A stretch of 7,306 nt of DNA from SIG603 sp964370115 (lineage in GTDB: Bacteria > Bacillota > Clostridia > Oscillospirales > Acutalibacteraceae), in assembly GCA_964370115.1 (NCBI GenBank), contig CAYJIA010000075.1, forward strand, positions 1-7,306. The letters run 5' to 3'. The position numbers and the translations under genes are program-made. The first letter of the stretch is position 1; every line of letters begins with the position of its first letter. Below the pieces are notes generated by a model, which had not been told where the DNA came from, made no database searches, and worked only from the letters and a program-made list of their open reading frames with translations. This document shows, piece after piece, positions 1 through 5,836 of this stretch.

Positions 1-192
1 TTCAAACGAAACTCGTTGCACTTCATCATACAGATTGCCCTTGGCGTCCCTCGGAGGACGAACGTGCTAAATGGTAACATTTATTTATGTTCAAAAACTT
101 AGATTACAATAACAAACAATAATATATGATGACAACAGATTGCTTAGAAAACTATAAATCATAATATTATAACGATAAAAGGAGAAATTACA
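1..192. other. Left-edge region, no supported gene; tnpV leader
   Basis: No complete gene is supported here. The first ~75 bases are less AT-rich than what follows and read openly in more than one frame: on the plus strand (frame 3) up to TAA at 73-75, and on the minus strand from about 69 to the window edge, with a peptide containing RDAKGNLYDEVQ. Neither reading has a convincing start, so this may be the end of a truncated gene or a recombination remnant. A small hairpin, CGTCC-N6-GGACG, lies within it. From ~76 to 180 the sequence is very AT-rich and probably carries the tnpV promoter. A weak candidate is TTGCTT (140-145) with TAATAT (162-167) at 16-bp spacing. Confidence 0.4.
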
Positions 193-582
193 ATGGCACA
201 AAGCATATTTGAAAAAATGGGTGGAAAATATATCAAGGTTGGCGATTATTATGTACCAGACTTCGGACAGTTTGATGAAGATACCGAGCCAGTTGATGAA
301 AGACCTTTAGGAAAATACGGAATGATGCGTGAAACCTATCTCAAAGAACATAGAAGTCCTTTGTATAATCATCTGCTACTTAGTGGCGAACTACACTCCC
401 ACTTGCGTGATGTAAATGAGGAAGCACAACAGTTACTTGATAGGCTTATCCCTCAATATAAAGAAAGTCAAGGTGTGACAGAAGAACTCAAGTCACAAGA
501 CCAGTTACTTTGGGTCGGACGAATGAATAACATCATTGCACAAATTGAAGAAATCATCTTCGCTGATATACTCTACGCATAA
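193..582 (+). CDS. tnpV: TnpV-family transposon-encoded protein
   Basis: This 129-residue protein matches the TnpV family pattern as I know it. It has an N-terminal F-x-x-MGG-x-Y-x-x-x-GDYY-P segment (residues 6-24), a central R-x-x-YLKEHR-x-x-Y-x-x-LL-x-SG-x-L block (about 46-68), a helical Q-ending middle, and a C-terminal WVGRMNNI motif followed by an ILYA ending. The length is normal, so the gene looks intact. The ATG at 193 has an AAAGGAGA ribosome site 7 nt upstream. TnpV proteins are small, have no established biochemical role, and occur almost only on transposons and conjugative elements of Clostridia and relatives. It is therefore useful mainly as a sign that this window lies on a mobile element. 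It is followed directly by an intrinsic terminator, so it is probably the last gene of its transcript. Confidence 0.88.
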   Translation: MAQSIFEKMGGKYIKVGDYYVPDFGQFDEDTEPVDERPLGKYGMMRETYLKEHRSPLYNHLLLSGELHSHLRDVNEEAQQLLDRLIPQYKESQGVTEELKSQDQLLWVGRMNNIIAQIEEIIFADILYA

Positions 583-589
583 AACAAGG

Positions 590-627
590 ACAGCTAACCG
601 ACAAAACAAAGTCAGTTAGCTGTTTTC
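590..627 (+). terminator. Intrinsic terminator after tnpV
   Basis: The arms ACAGCTAAC (590-598) and GTTAGCTGT (615-623) pair perfectly. The stem continues inward through one C/A mismatch to GAC (600-602) with GTC (611-613), leaving an 8-nt A-rich loop. A TTTT tract starts within the last arm base (623-626), and an A-run precedes the hairpin. It begins only 7 nt after the tnpV stop codon. Confidence 0.88.
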
Positions 628-659
628 TTATAGTTGGGTGCTTATGGCACAAAATATCT

Positions 660-776
660 CATTCCCCCTTAATTGCCTAAATACGCATTTTTTATGGAAT
701 GTCAAGGGCAAGCGTAGCTTGTGTATTTACCCTTGATATGGAATAAAAAATGTGTTAAATCCCTTTAGGGGGAATG
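660..776. repeat. 117-bp imperfect palindrome (MITE-like or structured RNA)
   Basis: This is a long inverted repeat with three paired blocks. The outer arms CATTCCCCCT (660-669) and AGGGGGAATG (767-776) are perfect over 10 bp. The middle block pairs 684-695 with 743-754 over 12 positions, including one G·T. The inner block pairs 699-708 with 730-739 over 10 positions, also with one G·T. A small apical hairpin, CAAGC-GTA-GCTTG (709-721), sits near the centre. It lies between the tnpV terminator and the stop codon of the minus-strand XRE gene, ending 4 nt from that stop. I see no clear target-site duplication. It could be a miniature inverted-repeat element, a bidirectional termination structure for the convergent genes, or a structured RNA. 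The two G·T pairs are tolerated only in a plus-strand transcript. Confidence 0.7.
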
Positions 777-780
777 AAGA

Positions 781-1587
781 TTATAGTTTTTTCAAGTTCT
801 TCTGCCCTTTTTGAATTACACCAAGTAATGTTTGCTTTTCTAATGGGGATAATTTATGTAGTTCAACACCAAAGATAACAGGAACAAGTTGTAACATCAT
901 TTCGTTTTTATTGCCTTTTATACCACTTAGACGGTTCAGCAGATTTGATAAAATGGTAATTCCTGCGTTTTCATCATTTGCAACGTGAATGTCTTTTTTG
1001 TTGTCCTTATGTAATTTGCGTATATCATCGGCGATTAAATCAATATCTTCGTGTATAATCGAATGGAAATATCTATCTTCCTTGATTTTAGCACGTTCAA
1101 GTGAACGCATAATATATTCTTTGTCGCTTGGGTTGTATTCGCCTTTGATTTTGTCTTTAGCAGTGCCAGCAACAGAGTTTACCGAACTAATTTGAATGGA
1201 TATTATGCTATCAACATATAACTCTATATCAGCCATTAAGTCTGCAAAATGCTCGTGTTCTATGATTTCAGAGAGCAAACGAGTGTTAATACTGTTGGAT
1301 TTCAAAATATCTATTGCGTTATCGCTAAGTCCTAAATCGCTATAAGCAGTGTTTAAATGCTTTTCCACACTGGATAAGCCTAAAAGCCAATCCATAGACA
1401 CATCATAAAACTTTGCAAGGGTTACAAGGTTATAATAGCCTACATCTTGGTTTTTTTCATCATTTTCATAATCGTTAAGGGTAGTTTTAGGAATATTTAC
1501 AGCTTTTGCAAGGTCGTCGGTGTTCTTGTAACCTTTCGCAAGCCTTAAATCTTTGAGTTTTTCGCCTAAAGTAAGTTCTGTTAGCAT
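781..1587 (-). CDS. XRE-family (Cro/CI-type) transcriptional regulator
   Basis: This 268-residue DNA-binding regulator has an N-terminal Cro/CI-type helix-turn-helix at about residues 7-70: LGEKLKDLRLAKGY, then DDLAKAVNIPKTTLNDYE as helices 2 and 3, and the usual closing LAKFYDVSMDWLLGL. The remaining ~195 residues are helical and hydrophilic and match no effector domain that I recognise. They lack a RecA-type autocleavage or metallopeptidase motif, so this does not look like an SOS-cleaved or ImmR/ImmA-type repressor. The ATG at 1587 has AGGGGTG just upstream on the minus strand. The start lies 10 bp downstream of the HxlR gene stop on the same strand, so the two regulators are almost certainly co-transcribed. 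Its stop codon abuts the 117-bp palindrome. Targets are unknown; candidates are the divergent genes or functions of the host element. Confidence 0.85.
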   Translation of the reverse strand: MLTELTLGEKLKDLRLAKGYKNTDDLAKAVNIPKTTLNDYENDEKNQDVGYYNLVTLAKFYDVSMDWLLGLSSVEKHLNTAYSDLGLSDNAIDILKSNSINTRLLSEIIEHEHFADLMADIELYVDSIISIQISSVNSVAGTAKDKIKGEYNPSDKEYIMRSLERAKIKEDRYFHSIIHEDIDLIADDIRKLHKDNKKDIHVANDENAGITILSNLLNRLSGIKGNKNEMMLQLVPVIFGVELHKLSPLEKQTLLGVIQKGQKNLKKL

Positions 1588-1597
1588 AGTTTCACCC

Positions 1598-1939
1598 CTA
1601 TTTTAACTTTATATTTCCAATATGTTTTATATACTCGTTGCCCCAGTCTTTAAGTGCGTCTAATACTGGTAAAAATCTTTTTCCAATATCGCTAAGTTCA
1701 TACTCAACCTTTGGCGGGATTGTTCTAAACTCATTTCGGACAATGAGCCCCTCTTGCTCTAACAACTTTAGTTGTCGAGAAAGAGTTGTATGTGTCATTT
1801 CTTCGGGCATCAAGCGTAAAAGTTCATTAAATCTTATAGTTTTTTCAGACAATAAATGCAGAATATAAATCGACCACTTTCCTGACAAAAGCTTTTGTGT
1901 AGTGACATACGGGCATTTTCCAAATAAATCAACTGCCAT
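1598..1939 (-). CDS. HxlR-family winged-helix transcriptional regulator
   Basis: This 113-residue protein has the full HxlR layout. It starts with an N-terminal CPY segment whose cysteine (Cys9) is the only one in the protein. GKWSIYILHLLSEKTIRFNELLRLMP follows (residues 20-45), then the recognition-helix region THTTLSRQLKLLEQEGLIVR (49-68), and a wing with PPKVEYELSDIGK (75-87). HxlR members such as YodB and HypR sense electrophiles, quinones or disulfide stress through a cysteine at this N-terminal position, so thiol or redox sensing is a reasonable inference. The start has AAGGAGT upstream. The gene is divergent from the flavin split-barrel gene at 2078, the usual arrangement for a local regulator controlling its neighbour and itself. 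The downstream XRE gene follows after 10 bp in the same direction. Confidence 0.92.
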   Translation of the reverse strand: MAVDLFGKCPYVTTQKLLSGKWSIYILHLLSEKTIRFNELLRLMPEEMTHTTLSRQLKLLEQEGLIVRNEFRTIPPKVEYELSDIGKRFLPVLDALKDWGNEYIKHIGNIKLK

Positions 1940-1956
1940 AATTTTACTCCTTTAGG

Positions 1957-1980
1957 TATCATATTTGATAGTAGTATCAT
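1957..1980. promoter_or_regulatory. Candidate HxlR operator (TATCA inverted repeats)
   Basis: TATCA (1957-1961) and TGATA (1966-1970) form a perfect inverted repeat with a 4-bp spacer. GATA (1967-1970) and TATC (1975-1978) form a second one that shares the middle arm, and GTATCAT occurs twice (1956-1962 and 1974-1980). The cluster lies in the divergent intergenic region, 18-41 bp upstream of the hxlR-type start. On the minus strand it contains a TATGAT -10-like hexamer (1958-1963) 17 bp from a T-run, so binding would occlude the regulator's own promoter. Assignment to the HxlR protein is inferred from position and symmetry only. Confidence 0.45.
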
Positions 1981-1992
1981 AAAAAATCGTAC

Positions 1993-2021
1993 TTGTTTTT
2001 ATTTTCCTATGAGATTATAAT
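1993..2021 (+). promoter_or_regulatory. Sigma-A type promoter for the flavoprotein gene
   Basis: TTGTTT (1993-1998) and a perfect TATAAT (2016-2021) are separated by exactly 17 bp, and the start codon of the flavin split-barrel gene lies 57 bp downstream. The short palindrome ATCATGAT (2032-2039) sits just after the expected transcription start and could be an additional operator. The -35 match is 4 of 6. Confidence 0.65.
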
Positions 2022-2077
2022 AACACATGTAATCATGATTCGCAATACTTAATTAAAATTTTTGGAGGTAATCTCAA

Positions 2078-2479
2078 ATGAAAGAAGTAGTTAAATTTTT
2101 ACAAGAAAACCCTGTGCAGTATCTTGCAACGGTAGGAACAGACGGGAAAGCTAAATGTCGTCCATTTATGTTCTGCTTTGAAAATGGCGGAAAGCTATGG
2201 TTTTGCACCAACAACACAAAAGATGTCTACAAGGATATTAAGAGCAATCCAAATGTAGAAATTTCGGTTTCCTCTCCTACATTTGCTTGGATTAGACTAA
2301 ATGGCAAAGTTGTTTTTGAAAACAACATGGCAGTAAAAGAAGCTTGTATGGCAAACGAAATTGTAAAAGGACAATATCAAACAGCGGATAATCCAATTTT
2401 TGAAGTGTTCTATCTTGAAAATGCAAAAGCGGTTATTGCTGATTTTTCAGGCAACCCACCAAGCGAATACAGCCTATAA
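2078..2479 (+). CDS. Pyridoxamine 5'-phosphate oxidase-like flavin-binding split-barrel protein
   Basis: This 133-residue protein is a single FMN-binding split barrel of the pyridoxamine-phosphate-oxidase-like superfamily. The N-terminal helix (residues 1-11) is followed by QYLATVGTDGKAKCRPF (14-30), the family's typical first two strands and turn. GGKLWFCTNNTKDVYKDIKSNP (37-58) and FAWIRLNGKVVFE (69-81) come next, and it ends with a YLENAKAVIADFSG strand (112-125). Small stand-alone members in Clostridia are usually annotated as flavoproteins or reductases of unknown substrate, and nothing here shows true pyridoxamine oxidase activity. The ATG at 2078 has GGAGG (2063-2067) at good spacing. 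It diverges from the HxlR gene, which suggests redox- or electrophile-responsive control. It shares its fold with the N-terminal half of the protein at 4425. Confidence 0.88.
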   Translation: MKEVVKFLQENPVQYLATVGTDGKAKCRPFMFCFENGGKLWFCTNNTKDVYKDIKSNPNVEISVSSPTFAWIRLNGKVVFENNMAVKEACMANEIVKGQYQTADNPIFEVFYLENAKAVIADFSGNPPSEYSL

Positions 2480-2500
2480 TTTGCATAGCAATATAATATT

Positions 2501-2545
2501 TGCGAGCAAGACAACTTTTGAATACATAGTTTTTCCTTGCTCGCA
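2501..2545. repeat. Inverted repeat between flavoprotein and lipoprotein genes
   Basis: TGCGAGCAAG (2501-2510) and CTTGCTCGCA (2536-2545) are perfect 10-bp arms, more GC-rich than their surroundings, separated by 25 nt. No U-tract follows, so it is not a standard intrinsic terminator. It may stabilise or process the upstream mRNA, tune expression of the lipoprotein gene, or bind a regulator. Confidence 0.55.
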
Positions 2546-2577
2546 GATACTTTAAACAATCTTAGGAGGATTTTACA

Positions 2578-3519
2578 ATGAAAAAATTATTAGCACTTAT
2601 ACTTGCTACATTAGTAGTGAGCACTGCACTTGTTGGGTGCAATTCTACCCCAAGTGAGTCGGAGCAAGACACTCCACCGAGTAGTTCACAAGTTGAAAAC
2701 GAACAATCACAGGCGGAGGATGATACACAGGAAGAAACACCAGTAGAGCAAAGCAACACAGAAAAAGCATTGTCGCTTATAGACAGTTTTGCAAGTGGAG
2801 ATACAACAGTAGCCGAAAATTTACTTACAGAGGACTATATCCAACATAACCTTGCATACGGTACAGGTAGAGAAGCATTTGTCGGTTCAGTTGAATATTT
2901 AGGTTCTGCTGAAGTTAAAACAACAGTAGAAAACATTCGTGCATTTGAAGATGGCGATTATGTATTCCTACACAACCTTTATAATTTTGCAGGAATGGGC
3001 GACCAAGTAGCCTTTGATATATTCCGTTTTGAAGACGGAAAAATTGCAGAGCATTGGGATAACCTTGCTTTTGTAACAGAGCCTAACCCTTCAGGGCACA
3101 CTCAAACTGATGGAGTGGCAGAAATTACTGACCTTGATAAAACAGAGGAAAATCGTGAACTTATCGAAAATTTCTTATATGACGTAATGCAAGGAAACAA
3201 CCTTGATAAAACACCCGAATATTTTGAGGGAGATGCCTATATTCAGCACAACCCTGCGATAGCAGACGGATTATCAGGACTTAATGCCGCACTTGGCGCT
3301 CTTGCAGAAGCCGGAATTGAAATGATATATGACGAAGTTCATATGGTATTGGCAAACGGTAACTTTGTACTTGCAGTGAGCGAGGGAACATACGCAGGAG
3401 AGCCAACAGCTTACTACGATTTGTGGAGAGTTGAAAACGGAAAAATTGCCGAGCACTGGGATGTAATGGAAACCATTGCAGACGAGTCCACTTGGGCAAA
3501 CGAAAACGGCAAGTTCTAA
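2578..3519 (+). CDS. Lipoprotein with two tandem SnoaL/NTF2-like domains
   Basis: This 313-residue exported lipoprotein begins with MKKLLALILATLVVSTALVGC, a type II signal peptide whose lipobox LVGC puts the acylated cysteine at residue 21. A Ser/Glu/Gln-rich flexible linker (about 22-60) follows. Two homologous NTF2-fold domains come next, about 62-165 and 187-300. Each has YIQHN (87-91 and 221-225) and near its end GKIAEHWD (154-161 and 288-295), the hallmark of the SnoaL-like polyketide-cyclase group. The two copies have diverged elsewhere, which indicates an old internal duplication. Predicted SnoaL-like proteins bind small hydrophobic molecules, but the ligand or reaction here is unknown. 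The AGGAGGA site (2564-2570) supports the start. It follows the flavoprotein gene in the same direction and probably belongs to the same regulated unit. Confidence 0.9.
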   Translation: MKKLLALILATLVVSTALVGCNSTPSESEQDTPPSSSQVENEQSQAEDDTQEETPVEQSNTEKALSLIDSFASGDTTVAENLLTEDYIQHNLAYGTGREAFVGSVEYLGSAEVKTTVENIRAFEDGDYVFLHNLYNFAGMGDQVAFDIFRFEDGKIAEHWDNLAFVTEPNPSGHTQTDGVAEITDLDKTEENRELIENFLYDVMQGNNLDKTPEYFEGDAYIQHNPAIADGLSGLNAALGALAEAGIEMIYDEVHMVLANGNFVLAVSEGTYAGEPTAYYDLWRVENGKIAEHWDVMETIADESTWANENGKF

Positions 3520-3550
3520 GAACACAGATTTATTTTAAATGAAATTAAGT

Positions 3551-3652
3551 CTTCAGGGCGGGGTGCAATTCCCCACCGGTGGTAAAGCCCACGAGCCGAA
3601 AGGCTGATTCGGTGCAATTCCGAAGCCGACGGTATAGTCCGGATGAAAGAAG
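3551..3652 (+). ncRNA. FMN riboswitch (RFN element) aptamer
   Basis: This is a textbook FMN aptamer. CTTCAGGGC (3551-3559) pairs at the base with GAAAGAAG near 3645-3652. GGGGTGCAATTCCCCACCGG, GGTAAAGCCCACGAGCC, GATTCGGTGCAATTCCGAAG and CCGACGGTATAGTCCGGATG follow in the canonical order. All the conserved joining segments are present. It lies 31 bp after the lipoprotein stop and upstream of the riboflavin transporter gene, and is followed by a terminator hairpin. FMN binding is therefore predicted to switch off ribU transcription. I found no strong promoter in the 30 bp ahead of it, so transcription may start within the end of the lipoprotein gene or read through from upstream. Confidence 0.97.
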
Positions 3653-3658
3653 ATATGA

Positions 3659-3700
3659 AAGTAGCCCTGTCCGATTTTTTGGATAGGGCTACTTAATTTC
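3659..3700 (+). terminator. Riboswitch expression-platform terminator
   Basis: A 14-bp stem, 3659-3672 with 3681-3694 (core GTAGCCCT / AGGGCTAC, one G·U), closes an 8-nt T-rich loop. The following T-tract is interrupted (ACTTAATTT). The 5' arm contains GCCCTG (3664-3669), complementary to CAGGGC (3554-3559) in the aptamer's first helices. A mutually exclusive antiterminator can therefore be drawn for the FMN-free state. Confidence 0.8.
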
Positions 3701-3724
3701 CACATATTCTTCTAAAGGAGTTTT

Positions 3725-4342
3725 ATGAAAACAGCAAATATACAAAAAACAAGAACACAAATAATGAACACACGCACCTTGATATCAATAGCGATGCTTT
3801 CTACAATATCATATTTACTTGCGTTTATAGAGATAAGCATACCTCTATCGCCGTCATTTGCAAAAATGGATATATCGGATTTACCGGCATTAATTGCGTC
3901 TTTTGCATTTAGTCCGATTGCAGGGGTTATCGTTCAGTTTATTAAAAATAGTTTACAACTTCTGTCAACAAGCACAGCCGGCGTTGGCGAATTTGCAAAC
4001 TTTATAATGGGAGCATCTTTTGTTTTTGTTGCAGGACTGATTTACCATAGGCGTAAAACAAGAGGAGCGGCTTTGATAGCTTGTGTGCTTGGCAGTATCA
4101 CTATGGCTTTAGTTGCAGGATTTACAAATTATTTTATATTATTCCCAATGTTTGAAAACTTCATGCCGCTTGAGCAACTAATTGCATCTTTTAGCGAGTT
4201 CATTCCGTTTATCAATAGCAAATTCGATGTAATGCTTTGGAACGTGGTTCCGTTTAACTTGCTTAAAGGATTTGGATTGTCTATAATTACTATGTTGCTG
4301 TATAAACCTTTGACTCCAATTTTGAGGGGCGACGGCAAGTGA
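3725..4342 (+). CDS. ribU: Riboflavin ECF transporter substrate-binding (S) component RibU
   Basis: This 205-residue membrane protein captures riboflavin for an energy-coupling-factor transporter. The EcfA/A'/T motor is not in the window and would come from the host. After a basic N-terminus it has about six hydrophobic segments (roughly 18-38, 53-80, 90-108, 115-140, 150-163 and 170-193). RibU hallmarks are the block KMDISDLPALIASFAF (47-62), then PIAGVIVQFIKN (64-75), the STAGVGEFANFIMGASF segment (83-99), and NYFILFPMF (135-143). The ATG at 3725 follows AAAGGAG (3714-3720) with a short 4-nt spacing. Control by the FMN riboswitch immediately upstream independently supports the flavin substrate. 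It lies 82 bp before the flavin/ferredoxin operon with no terminator that I can see between them, so FMN control could extend to the downstream genes. Confidence 0.96.
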   Translation: MKTANIQKTRTQIMNTRTLISIAMLSTISYLLAFIEISIPLSPSFAKMDISDLPALIASFAFSPIAGVIVQFIKNSLQLLSTSTAGVGEFANFIMGASFVFVAGLIYHRRKTRGAALIACVLGSITMALVAGFTNYFILFPMFENFMPLEQLIASFSEFIPFINSKFDVMLWNVVPFNLLKGFGLSIITMLLYKPLTPILRGDGK

Positions 4343-4424
4343 TGTGTATTACTCACTACTACAATCATTTACACGAAATGTTCGATAGGATAGCCTTAAA
4401 GTTATAATAGGAAAGGTGAAAAAA

Positions 4425-5039
4425 TTGACTGATTATTTAAAATACCTAAAAGATGAAATACACTCGGTAGTCCTTGCCACTGCTGATGATAATGGTAATC
4501 CGATTACCTGCGTAATTGATATGATGCTCGCCGATGATAAGGGGCTATATTTTCTAACAGCAAAAGGCAAGTCTTTTTATAAAAGGCTAAAACAAAATGA
4601 AAATATATCGCTTACAGGCTTTAAAGGTGAGGATACTATGTCCTCAAAATCTATAACTATTAGGGGCAAGGCGAAAGAAATCGGCAGCGAGTTGCTTGGG
4701 TTAATATTTACAGAAAACAGCTATATGAATGATATTTACCAAAGTGAAGAAAGTCGAAAAGCACTCACAGTTTTTAATATTTATGAGGGTGATGGTGAGT
4801 TTTTTGACTTATCGGCACGCCCTATTTTTAGAGAAAGTTTTTCGTTTGGCAAAGAAGTAACTAATACAAGTGGTTATGTGATAACCGAGCAGTGTACTGC
4901 TTGCGGTGTGTGTCAAAATTCATGTCCACAAAACTGCATTAACACCCAGAATGGTAAAGCAGTGATAAATCAAAGCAACTGTTTGCATTGTGGAAATTGC
5001 TTTGAAGTATGCCCAAATAAAGCTGTTCGGAGGATATAG
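4425..5039 (+). CDS. Flavin split-barrel protein fused to a 2[4Fe-4S] ferredoxin domain
   Basis: This two-domain redox protein has 204 residues from the TTG at 4425. Residues ~1-130 form a pyridoxamine-phosphate-oxidase-like FMN-binding split barrel: VVLATADDNGNPITCVIDMM, GLYFLTAKGKSFYKRLKQN, and SITIRGKAKEI. The C-terminal ~55 residues form a bacterial-type ferredoxin domain with two complete CxxCxxCxxxCP clusters, Cys157/160/163/167 and Cys186/189/192/196. The architecture suggests electron transfer between FeS clusters and a flavin; the substrate is unknown. A GTG at 4416 would add three residues, but its AGGA lies only 3 nt away. AAAGGTG (4412-4418) sits 6 nt before the TTG, so I prefer the latter. 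Only 2 bp separate its stop from the macrodomain gene, which indicates co-transcription and makes it the closest functional neighbour of the macrodomain/sirtuin pair. Confidence 0.9.
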   Translation: MTDYLKYLKDEIHSVVLATADDNGNPITCVIDMMLADDKGLYFLTAKGKSFYKRLKQNENISLTGFKGEDTMSSKSITIRGKAKEIGSELLGLIFTENSYMNDIYQSEESRKALTVFNIYEGDGEFFDLSARPIFRESFSFGKEVTNTSGYVITEQCTACGVCQNSCPQNCINTQNGKAVINQSNCLHCGNCFEVCPNKAVRRI

Positions 5040-5041
5040 AA

Positions 5042-5836
5042 GTGACAAGATTAGAAAAACTGATAAGTTTAAATAAAATACTGATAGATGAAATGCCAAG
5101 ATACAAAAGTGATGCCGAAAAGTTCCCTCATAGCTATGATGAGCAACACAGGTTACTTCGCTCTTTGATGAATGTTCGCCCACCAATGCCGATTGATGAG
5201 CAGTTTTTGACACTTCAAGATGAATTTTTGTGCGAGGAGATAAAGTCAAAGGGTACAGTGAATATATCCGATTTAACACCCACAAAAGGAAATGGTAGGA
5301 TATATCTTTGGCAAGGCGATATCACAACACTTGAAATAGATGCCATAGTTAATGCAGCGAATTCCGCTCTTTTAGGCTGTTTTATACCTTGCCACGGCTG
5401 TATTGATAATGCGATACATTCAGTAGCTGGGCTACAACTTCGACGAGATTGTGACGAGATAATGAAAAAGCAAGGACATGAGGAAGAAACAGGTGTTGCT
5501 AAAATTACAAAAGCCTATAATTTACCGAGTAAATATGTCATTCATACGGTCGGACCGATAATCAGTGGAAGGTTGTCAAAAAAAGACTGTGAACTCCTTG
5601 CGAACTGTTATCGTAACTGTTTAAAACTTGCGGTAGCACAAAAACTAAAAAGCATAGCTTTCTGCTGTATCTCAACAGGAGAGTTTCATTTCCCTAATGA
5701 TAGAGCGGCTGAAATTGCAGTTAATACAGTCAAAGAAGTATTGCAGGAAACTAATAGTGAAATCGAGGTGATATTTAATGTTTTTAAAGAAAAAGACTAC
5801 ACCATCTATCGAGAGTTACTCGGAGAAGATTGCTAA
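5042..5836 (+). CDS. Zinc-type macrodomain protein (ADP-ribosyl hydrolase)
   Basis: This 264-residue protein has an N-terminal helical extension (about 1-75) with YDEQHRLLRSLMNVRPPMPI, typical of SirTM-associated macrodomains, followed by a macrodomain (about 85-258). The ADP-ribose pocket is visible as WQGDITTLEIDAIVNAANS (90-108) and CCISTGEFHFP (208-218). The insert GCFIPCHGCIDNAIH (112-126) is the signature of the zinc-dependent subgroup, with Cys113, His118 and Cys120 as the likely metal ligands. GVAKITKAYNLPSKYVIHTVGP (151-172) is also characteristic. Family members remove ADP-ribose added by SirTM. The GTG start at 5042 has GGAGG (5029-5033) 8 nt upstream. The gene lies 2 bp after the ferredoxin-fusion gene and overlaps the SirTM gene by 59 nt. 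Confidence 0.94.
   Translation: MTRLEKLISLNKILIDEMPRYKSDAEKFPHSYDEQHRLLRSLMNVRPPMPIDEQFLTLQDEFLCEEIKSKGTVNISDLTPTKGNGRIYLWQGDITTLEIDAIVNAANSALLGCFIPCHGCIDNAIHSVAGLQLRRDCDEIMKKQGHEEETGVAKITKAYNLPSKYVIHTVGPIISGRLSKKDCELLANCYRNCLKLAVAQKLKSIAFCCISTGEFHFPNDRAAEIAVNTVKEVLQETNSEIEVIFNVFKEKDYTIYRELLGEDC

Noticed and set aside
989..1195. 68-residue plus-strand open frame
   Set aside because: It lies wholly inside the XRE regulator gene on the other strand, has no ribosome site and its sequence looks like no protein family.
1638..1868. 76-residue plus-strand open frame
   Set aside because: It is antisense to the well-supported HxlR gene and has low-complexity Ser/Asn-rich content.
2078..2479. True pyridoxamine 5'-phosphate oxidase (PdxH)
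   Set aside because: The protein is only 133 residues, far shorter than PdxH, and lacks its C-terminal region; only the flavin split-barrel fold is supported.
2562..2759. 65-residue minus-strand open frame, Ser/Cys-rich
   Set aside because: It is a shadow of the lipoprotein signal peptide and Ser/Glu-rich linker read in reverse.
3274..3525. Two overlapping minus-strand open frames at the lipoprotein 3' end
   Set aside because: Both are antisense to the second SnoaL-like domain and have no ribosome site or recognisable motif.
4129..4368. 79-residue minus-strand open frame
   Set aside because: It is antisense to the end of ribU; codons and composition mirror the membrane protein.
4403..4408. 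Perfect TATAAT just before the flavin/ferredoxin gene
   Set aside because: The best -35 (TTCGAT, 4381-4386) is poor, and transcription would start within the ribosome site, giving an almost leaderless mRNA, so I do not call a promoter.
4920..5285. 121-residue minus-strand open frame
   Set aside because: It spans the ferredoxin/macrodomain junction in antisense and resembles no family; both plus-strand genes are strongly supported.
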